Shown here: positions 8,901 to 11,910 of the stretch, one piece after another
How positions within the stretch are numbered: the first letter of the stretch is position 1
Layout of the letters: each line of letters begins with the position of its first letter
DNA from: Rhizobiaceae bacterium
Lineage (GTDB): Bacteria > Pseudomonadota > Alphaproteobacteria > Rhizobiales > Rhizobiaceae
NCBI GenBank assembly: GCA_021648425.1
Contig: JAKISV010000080.1
Location: forward strand, 1-11,910
Direction of reading: 5' to 3'
DNA: 11,910 bases
Position numbers and translations under genes: made by a program
Notes under the pieces: generated by a model
Told to the model about the DNA's origin: nothing
The model's input: the letters and a program-made list of their open reading frames with translations, nothing else
Database searches by the model: none

Positions 8901-9140
8901 TTGTTTTACCGCTGACGACAATTGGCGAAAAAATGGATGTTCCGAGTCGGTTTCTACCGAAATAAATTCGCTGATAGTAGAACCGCCAAATAGTTTCGCA
9001 GCAGAAACGTTCGCCCAGATTACTCGCTCAAGCCCGTGTGCATAGACAATAACGGCCTCTTTGCCCAGTGCTTTGCCGCGCAAATTTTCATCGGCCAGAA
9101 GCTCCAGCCAATCGATGACCATGTTGCTGTTTTTCGCCAT
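5946..9140 (-). CDS. PAS-domain sensor histidine kinase, PdhS/PleC/DivJ-like
   Basis: A 1064-residue kinase. The N terminus (about 25-130, GLERVIWANVSAAKLFGG) is a PAS-like domain in the style of PdhS. An acidic, low-complexity linker (about 225-350) holds an uncharged Gly/Ala stretch at 264-281. A second PAS-like region follows at about 355-480 (RDTWSGKSVLWPV, VPVDLAALPSF), with further PAS domains at about 583-680 and 694-815. The dimerisation domain has the H-box FLARVSHEIRTPLNAIIGFS with phospho-acceptor His842. The ATP-binding domain has the N box (SNAIKF, Asn962), the G1 box DTGRG (991) and the G2 box GTGLGL (about 1021-1026). There is no receiver domain, so it is a pure kinase/phosphatase. 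The dimerisation helix resembles the family that acts on DivK and PleD, upstream of CtrA. No signal peptide is seen. ATG at 9138-9140 has AGGG nine bases upstream. No cognate regulator gene is adjacent. The exact orthologue (PdhS1, PdhS2, CbrA) is undecided. Confidence 0.85.
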   Translation of the reverse strand: MAKNSNMVIDWLELLADENLRGKALGKEAVIVYAHGLERVIWANVSAAKLFGGSTISEFISVETDSEHPFFRQLSSAVKQLGEEPIYRGFRVVDEGRSRLLQCEIGLIELPINEEDNQKSIIVTCTNGVIADKKENEIATMLLDGFAEYYDARAICDEYGLIISANDEFAQSTALADAMEKACSETGSDLKSQVQVKMEIDDAILHLYLLSNEPRRYLALSNMPNQENNETGLSTDFKEDEEELKDIDDDKAEEPPNDEESSNGFVGGVVAGVAAASSAIFGKRNNNEKSDEAISVQFQDDLGDNSSGASASEEDVTAPGKSDEVDETEVLEEDTVFTPNNNDQVPEQSDEFVLSDQGEPVRFAWTTNTEQVFTSVTPELGKAVGPNSANIVGRKWSDVATVFGFDSNGEINDLLKKRDTWSGKSVLWPVQGTDLHVPVDLAALPSFSSGRNFDGFRGFGIVRMLDTIVDPDETGLSLVDGPLTTEQSEEEAAVDHVMAEDSNATNIVELKIARDSQKEPPAENLDERANGLSNGENRAFHEIGRNLRDFSVDEKFAKRQEAANIIPEDIPDLESENLEQQVDTSLLEKLPVPVLVYRDDVTLFANSELLNLTGYSDLDELRQAGGINALFGGEDSEELVDENETVLSDKEGGQMRVKAHLQSVPWDKQRALLLSFRQPRHEKLPINEKIVLDMMRVSELQNILDTATDGILIVDQDGIIQSINQSAEALFGQADDEVSEKPVSVLFAAESHEAISEYLANMENPSAESLLNDGREVIGVEAKGGLIPLYITIGKIGASDKYCAILRDMTPWKKTQGELIDAKKLAEDASDQKTEFLARVSHEIRTPLNAIIGFSDVMIEERFGPVDNERYREYLRDINRSGVHVLDLINDLLDISKIEAGKMELTFEAVDLNKVVGETVALLQPQANGNRVIIRTSLSRAVPNVVADARSIRQIVLNLVSNAIKFTQANGQVIVSTVYEGNGEVALRVRDTGRGMSEEEIVIALKPFRQVNSVSETHGHGTGLGLPLTKALVEANKAYLDIESEPGEGTIVHIQFPTQRVLAD

Positions 9141-9185
9141 TACTCAAACCCTGTACACATTTGGACCCATACAATCGGACAAAAA

Positions 9186-9214
9186 ATTCTTTCAACGTTG
9201 TGTCCTGCGGTCAA
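9186..9214 (-). promoter_or_regulatory. Likely sigma-70 promoter of the histidine kinase gene
   Basis: On the minus strand, TTGACC (9209-9214) is 17 bases from AAGAAT (9186-9191): five of six and four of six consensus bases. It predicts a start near 9179, about 40 bases before the kinase ATG. The CtrA-type box lies immediately upstream of the -35 element. Confidence 0.4.
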
Positions 9215-9216
9215 AT

Positions 9217-9231
9217 TTAACTTTTTATTAA
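9217..9231. promoter_or_regulatory. CtrA-type box TTAA-N7-TTAA upstream of the kinase gene
   Basis: TTAA at 9217-9220, seven bases (CTTTTTA), TTAA at 9228-9231: an exact full-site match. It is centred about 84 bases before the kinase ATG and just upstream of the proposed -35 element, a position where CtrA could activate or repress. Feedback of CtrA on a kinase of its own control circuit would make biological sense, but binding is inferred from sequence alone. Confidence 0.45.
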
Positions 9232-9404
9232 TAATACGCGTATGGCGCCGGGTCCATGATTTTCGTAAAATAACCATAAATATCCCGTTGGCACGGTTAA
9301 TTTTGACATTTTTTAGCAGAAAGTTGGAAGAAGGAAGAGAATTTCCGATGGTGCTCTTGCAAATGCGGCGGTATATCAGTATCTCACTGTTTCGCAGAGC
9401 GGAT

Positions 9405-9433
9405 TTGAAAATTCATTTTTTCCTTGGGATACT
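9405..9433 (+). promoter_or_regulatory. Likely promoter of tRNA-His
   Basis: TTGAAA (9405-9410), a 17-base spacer, then GATACT (9428-9433). The predicted start is about 9440, some 30 bases before the mature tRNA 5' end, a normal leader length. The start would fall inside the 18-bp palindrome at 9433-9450. Confidence 0.45.
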
Positions 9434-9450
9434 CAACCACATGTGGTTGA
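9433..9450. repeat. Perfect 18-bp palindrome over the presumed tRNA-His start site
   Basis: TCAACCACATGTGGTTGA equals its own reverse complement, with no central gap. It begins at the end of the proposed -10 element and ends 20 bases before the tRNA. As DNA it could be an operator for a dimeric protein. As RNA it could form a stem of about 7 bp in the leader. Confidence 0.85.
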
Positions 9451-9470
9451 AATGTTTTGCGTTCCATTTT

Positions 9471-9547
9471 GCGGTTGTAGCTCAGTTGGTTAGAGCGCTG
9501 GATTGTGGCTCCAGAGGTCGGTGGTTCAAATCCACTCAACCGTACCA
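9471..9547 (+). tRNA. tRNA-His (anticodon GTG)
   Basis: A complete cloverleaf of 77 bases including an encoded CCA. Acceptor arms are GCGGTTG (9471-9477) and CAACCGT (9537-9543). The D stem is GCTC/GAGC, the anticodon stem CTGGA/TCCAG with loop TTGTGGC and anticodon GTG at 9505-9507, and the T arm GGTGG-TTCAAAT-CCACT. The base before position 1 is T, the discriminator is A73, and the first pair is G1:T72. This departs from the usual tRNA-His (G-1 with C73) and matches the form known from alphaproteobacteria. Confidence 0.96.
9517..9535 (+). repeat. 19-bp inverted repeat, copy 1 (tRNA-His T arm)
   Basis: GTCGGTGGTTCAAATCCAC is identical to the T-arm region of the oppositely oriented tRNA-Phe at 9614-9632, so the two copies form an inverted repeat 78 bases apart. 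Shared tRNA structure explains it. Confidence 0.85.
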
Positions 9548-9601
9548 TTCTCATCAGGAATAAACTGTAACCCATGTGTCCGGTATGGACCCGGCATTAA
9601 A

Positions 9602-9676
<75 letters not shown>

Positions 9677-9713
9677 ATTTCTAATTGCGCGAAATGTTGC
9701 ACAAAGACAGCGG

Positions 9714-9743
9714 TTTATAAGCTGATGGGTGGGTGTGTGTCCA
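9714..9743 (-). promoter_or_regulatory. Promoter of tRNA-Phe
   Basis: On the minus strand, TGGACA (9738-9743), an 18-base spacer, then TATAAA (9714-9719): five of six consensus bases in each hexamer. The predicted start is about 30 bases before the tRNA 5' end at 9676. Confidence 0.6.
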
Positions 9744-9781
9744 GTGCAGAAGTTGGTGGAATTGAACAATTTTGTTGTTTG

Positions 9782-10015
9782 TCAGTCGGACATGTCACGA
9801 ATTGTGAGATCTTGCTCGCCAAATTCATCACCTTGCGGGTCAGGCAGGACGTATGAAGCGTTGAACCAACGCCCCAAATCTACCTCTGAGCACCGCTTGC
9901 TGCAAAAAGGATAGGTTTCTCGCGTAGACTGATTTTTGCAGTTAGGGCATTTTACCGGCTTGCGTAACGGGGTTACAATATCGGATTTGCTGCTGGAATT
10001 TTCGTTATTTTTCAT
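9782..10015 (-). CDS. yacG: DNA gyrase inhibitor YacG (zinc-binding)
   Basis: A 77-residue protein with the YacG zinc knuckle CPNC (Cys23, Cys26) and CSKRC (Cys38, Cys42), followed by the family signature VDLGRWFNASYVLP and an acidic tail. In E. coli, YacG binds GyrB and inhibits DNA gyrase; the same role is inferred here. The N-terminal 20 residues are polar and variable, as usual. The ATG at 10013-10015 overlaps the maf stop codon (ATGA). No clear Shine-Dalgarno is present, so translation is probably coupled to maf. No obvious terminator follows; a weak AACAA-TTGTT stem lies just downstream. Confidence 0.93.
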   Translation of the reverse strand: MKNNENSSSKSDIVTPLRKPVKCPNCKNQSTRETYPFCSKRCSEVDLGRWFNASYVLPDPQGDEFGEQDLTIRDMSD

Positions 10016-10635
10016 GAGCGGTTAAACCATTCATAATGTACCGGGTAGCCATCACCTACCAGCAAGGCCACAGTCTCATAGAGTGGCAATCCCACTACGT
10101 TGGTGTAGGATCCGATCAGTTTGACAATGAAGCTGCCAGCCAGACCCTGAATTGCATAACCGCCTGCCTTGCCGCGCCATTCACCCGATGCCAGATAAGC
10201 TTCCATTTCTTCGCGTGACAACCGCTTGAAGCGTACTCTTGTTTCGACCAGGCGGTGGCGCATTACGCCTTTGGGATTAACCAGGGTAAGGCCGGTAAAA
10301 ACCCGGTGTGAACGGCCCGATAGAAGTCGCAGACACATGGAAGCCTGGTCCAGCATTTCGGCTTTTGGCAATATGCGTCGACCAAGGCCAACCACAGTAT
10401 CAGCGGCCAGAATGAAGCTATCCTGCAATTCTTCTGAACGTTTGGCGTTTTCCATCGCCAGCAGTGCTTTTTCCTTGGCAAGCCTTTTTGCGAGCGAACG
10501 GGGTTGTTCACCTTTTTGCGGTGTCTCGTCAGCATTCACCGGCGAGAGATGTTCAGGCTCAATACCTGCCTGTTGTAACAGCTGCAGGCGTCTTGGCGAG
10601 CCCGATGCCAGAACAAGTTTTGCTCTACCGCTCAT
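10012..10635 (-). CDS. maf: Maf-family nucleoside triphosphate pyrophosphatase
   Basis: A 207-residue cytoplasmic protein that hydrolyses non-canonical or excess nucleoside triphosphates to monophosphates and pyrophosphate. Visible family motifs are LASGSPRR (substrate loop, residues 9-16), AADTVV with the metal-binding Asp79, and KAGGYAIQG (156-164). The Lys and Gln in the last motif are those of the YhdE-like branch (dTTP/UTP pyrophosphatase), not the YceF branch, so that activity is more likely; the assignment is inference. ATG at 10633-10635 has AGGA seven bases upstream. It lies 46 bases downstream of infA and overlaps yacG by four bases, fitting an infA-maf-yacG transcript. Confidence 0.93.
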   Translation of the reverse strand: MSGRAKLVLASGSPRRLQLLQQAGIEPEHLSPVNADETPQKGEQPRSLAKRLAKEKALLAMENAKRSEELQDSFILAADTVVGLGRRILPKAEMLDQASMCLRLLSGRSHRVFTGLTLVNPKGVMRHRLVETRVRFKRLSREEMEAYLASGEWRGKAGGYAIQGLAGSFIVKLIGSYTNVVGLPLYETVALLVGDGYPVHYEWFNRS

Positions 10636-10681
10636 TAAATTTCCTGCTGTTTGAAAATCAAAAGATGAAATTCCATGCCGG

Positions 10682-10900
10682 TTACTTGAACCGGTAGGTG
10701 ATGCGCCCTTTGGTCAAATCATAAGGCGTCATTTCCACCAGCACCTTGTCACCTGCCAGTACGCGAATACGGTTCTTACGCATGCGTCCTGCCGTGTGGG
10801 CGATAATTTCGTGATCGTTTTCCAGTTTTACCCTGAATGTCGCATTGGGCAACAATTCTGATACGGTGCCTGGAAATTCCAGAATTTCCTCTTTTGCCAT
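10682..10900 (-). CDS. infA: Translation initiation factor IF-1
   Basis: A 72-residue single OB-fold (S1-like) protein, the normal IF-1 length. It binds the ribosomal A site with IF-2 and IF-3 during initiation. Typical sequence runs through it: MAKEEILEFPGTVSELLPNA, then NDHEIIAHTAGRMRKNRIRV and DKVLVEMTPYDLTKGRITYR. ATG at 10898-10900 has the strong Shine-Dalgarno AAGAGGA three bases upstream. A likely promoter lies 58 bases before the start codon. It is the first gene of the infA-maf-yacG group. Confidence 0.98.
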   Translation of the reverse strand: MAKEEILEFPGTVSELLPNATFRVKLENDHEIIAHTAGRMRKNRIRVLAGDKVLVEMTPYDLTKGRITYRFK

Positions 10901-10957
10901 TGGTCCTCTTAATAAAAATTGGCAACAACCAGTCTGGAACCAGCCTGATTGTTTGTG

Positions 10958-10986
10958 ATTTTACAACACGTCCACGCAATTGTGAA
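10958..10986 (-). promoter_or_regulatory. Likely promoter of infA-maf-yacG
   Basis: On the minus strand, TTCACA (10981-10986), a 17-base spacer, then TAAAAT (10958-10963): five of six consensus bases in each hexamer. It lies in the 132-base gap between the phosphatase stop and infA and would give a leader of about 50 bases. The leader contains a direct repeat CTGGTT and a small CCAG-CTGG stem of unknown meaning. Confidence 0.5.
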
Positions 10987-11032
10987 CTATATTGTGATGC
11001 ACATATACGCAGTTTGGCGATGAATACCACAT

Positions 11033-11464
11033 TTAATTATTTTTAAAACGGTCACGAATGCGGTTTTCCAGGCTGTTGCGGGTGGCTCTATAAGCATCAA
11101 CCACCTGTTGACGCGAGCCTGCTACAGTTGAAGGGTCCATGGTTGGCCAGTATTCCACTTCAATTGCCATGGTCCGGGTCATTTCCATAGCCTTGTGATG
11201 AGCCCGCGGCGACAAGGTAATCACCAGATCGAAATTGGTATCTTCAAGTTCCTCAAAGGATCTAGGGTGAAAGCTCGACAAATCAATACCCATCTCATCC
11301 ATGACAGCTTGAACAAACATGTCATTTTTGCCAATTTTGACCCCGCACGATTGCACATGCACCCGATGCCCGTAAAAATGTTTCATCAACCCTTCAGCCA
11401 TCGGTGAGCGAATACAGTTTTGCCCGCAGGCAAATAAAACAGCACCAGGCAGGTCATCGCTCAT
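11033..11464 (-). CDS. Low-molecular-weight phosphatase family protein (arsenate reductase/PTP fold)
   Basis: A 143-residue protein with the LMW-PTPase fold signature: P-loop CGQNCIRS (Cys13 nucleophile, Arg19, Ser20) followed by PMAEGLM, and a DPS motif near the C terminus (YWPTMDPS) that supplies the usual general-acid Asp. Family members are tyrosine phosphatases or thioredoxin-linked arsenate reductases; the substrate cannot be told from sequence. The P-loop spacing is unusual: the second Cys lies four residues after the first rather than five. ATG at 11462-11464 has GGAG nine bases upstream and yields MSDDLPG. A TTG at 11491 would overlap UPF0262 and has no better ribosome site. It starts two bases after the UPF0262 stop, so the two are surely co-transcribed. 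Confidence 0.88.
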   Translation of the reverse strand: MSDDLPGAVLFACGQNCIRSPMAEGLMKHFYGHRVHVQSCGVKIGKNDMFVQAVMDEMGIDLSSFHPRSFEELEDTNFDLVITLSPRAHHKAMEMTRTMAIEVEYWPTMDPSTVAGSRQQVVDAYRATRNSLENRIRDRFKNN

Positions 11465-11466
11465 TG

Positions 11467-11910
11467 CTACCGTCTCCAGTGCAATACACAAATCAGGGTA
11501 AACAAGCGGCGGGCGGTATTAAAATCCGTCTCAATCTTGCCATTAAGCCGCTCCAACAGCAATTCCGACCCCTCATTGTGCAAACCGCGTCGCGCCATAT
11601 CAACGGTTTCAATCTGGCTTGGCGTCGAATTTCTGATTGCCTGAAAATAACTGTCACAGATCAGATAGTAATCTTTGATGATCCGTCGGAACGGTGAAAG
11701 TGACAGGCCGATAATCGTCACCACTTCCTCATCACCAGTGACAACCTCCCAGACAAGGCGTTTGTCGACAATCGACAATTTAAGCAAATAAGGCCCGTCC
11801 GCTTTGTCGATTACCCTGAAACTGTTTTCTTCAATCAGATCGTAAATCGCCACTTGCCGTTCATGCTCGGCATCCGGGTTGGGCAACACACCAATACTCC
11901 CATCCAGCAA
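11467..11910 (-). CDS. UPF0262 family protein (5' partial)
   Basis: The frame is open from the right edge to a TAG at 11467-11469, giving 147 residues. The sequence runs through the whole conserved UPF0262 pattern: NPDAEHERQVAIYDLIEENS, LSLSPFRRIIKDYYLICDSY, TPSQIETVDMARRGLHNEGS and the C-terminal DFNTARRLFTLICVLHWRR. Members are about 160 residues, so the true start lies just outside the window. No signal peptide or membrane segment is visible. The function is unknown; the family is largely alphaproteobacterial and usually lies next to the LMW phosphatase, often after hisD. The adjacent phosphatase starts two bases downstream, indicating a shared transcript. Confidence 0.92.
   Translation of the reverse strand: MLDGSIGVLPNPDAEHERQVAIYDLIEENSFRVIDKADGPYLLKLSIVDKRLVWEVVTGDEEVVTIIGLSLSPFRRIIKDYYLICDSYFQAIRNSTPSQIETVDMARRGLHNEGSELLLERLNGKIETDFNTARRLFTLICVLHWRR

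Larger units (their letters stand above)
9141..9470. other. Intergenic control region between kinase gene and tRNA-His
   Basis: These 330 bases hold no convincing gene. On the kinase side there is an exact TTAA-N7-TTAA box (9217-9231) and a likely promoter (9186-9214, -). Further right are the sequences TAACCAT (9271-9277) and GGTTAA (9296-9301, TTAACC on the minus strand), which resemble CtrA half-sites, and a 10-bp palindrome ATACGCGTAT (9234-9243). On the tRNA side there is a promoter (9405-9433) and an 18-bp palindrome (9433-9450). An open frame from ATG 9349 runs into the tRNA and is not credible. Confidence 0.6.

Noticed and set aside
6369..8915. Several plus-strand open frames of 60-144 codons within the kinase gene
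   Set aside because: They are antisense shadows of a gene with clear domain conservation on the other strand; none resembles a known family.
9036..9563. Plus-strand frame, including a smaller version from ATG 9349 with AGGAAGAG upstream
   Set aside because: It overlaps the kinase start, its promoter region and the whole tRNA-His gene. The purine-rich stretch upstream of 9349 is suggestive, but any product would end inside the tRNA.
9384..9575. Minus-strand open frame across the tRNA-His complement (VRLSGFEPPTS...)
   Set aside because: It is the antisense translation of a tRNA, a well-known source of spurious proteins; no ribosome site or conservation is expected.
11033..11046. TTAA pair near the phosphatase stop codon as a third CtrA box
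   Set aside because: The spacing is six bases rather than seven, and it lies over the end of a gene. Likewise the TTAA pair at 2803-2818 has an eight-base spacer inside a coding region.

Overview
The window looks like ordinary chromosome from an alphaproteobacterium, most likely Hyphomicrobiales (Rhizobiales), with moderate GC. Four things point there. The right end carries the block UPF0262, low-molecular-weight phosphatase, infA, maf, yacG, tRNA-Phe, which is familiar from that order. There is a large PAS histidine kinase of the PdhS/PleC/DivJ cell-cycle type. There is a ScfR-type regulator next to a DUF6460 protein. The tRNA-His has the alphaproteobacterial identity end (A73, G1:U72, no encoded G-1). 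I see no insertion sequence, integrase, phage gene or CRISPR array.

Layout, left to right. Bases 1-1335 (+) are the 3' part of a ScfR/RamB-like short-chain fatty acyl regulator, convergent with a tiny two-helix membrane protein (1339-1581, -). An AsmA-family envelope protein (1695-3560, -) is divergent from acetoacetate-CoA ligase (about 3731-5698, +). An AT-rich gap (5699-5945) ends in a strong rho-independent terminator. It also holds an exact TTAA-N7-TTAA box and an exposed CCTCCTT tract, so it may encode a small RNA. The 1064-residue histidine kinase fills 5946-9140 (-). Its upstream region has a second exact TTAA-N7-TTAA box. Next come tRNA-His (+) and tRNA-Phe (-), pointing at each other. 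After them, read leftward from the right edge, come UPF0262 and the phosphatase as one unit, then infA-maf-yacG as another with its own likely promoter.

How the genes fit together. The left part suggests short-chain acyl / acetoacetate (ketone body or PHB-derived) metabolism: a regulator of the acyl-responsive class and the enzyme that activates acetoacetate. They are separated by the AsmA gene and are not an operon. The middle is a cell-cycle signalling locus: the kinase belongs to the family that acts on DivK/PleD upstream of CtrA, and CtrA-type boxes lie on both sides of it. The right part is housekeeping translation and quality-control genes.

No wholly new system is evident. The best candidates for something undescribed are the putative CtrA-box-linked small RNA at about 5820-5934, the perfect 18-bp palindrome over the presumed tRNA-His start site, and the hydrophobic Gly/Ala segment inside the kinase linker. 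All calls come from reading the sequence; no database or folding program was used.
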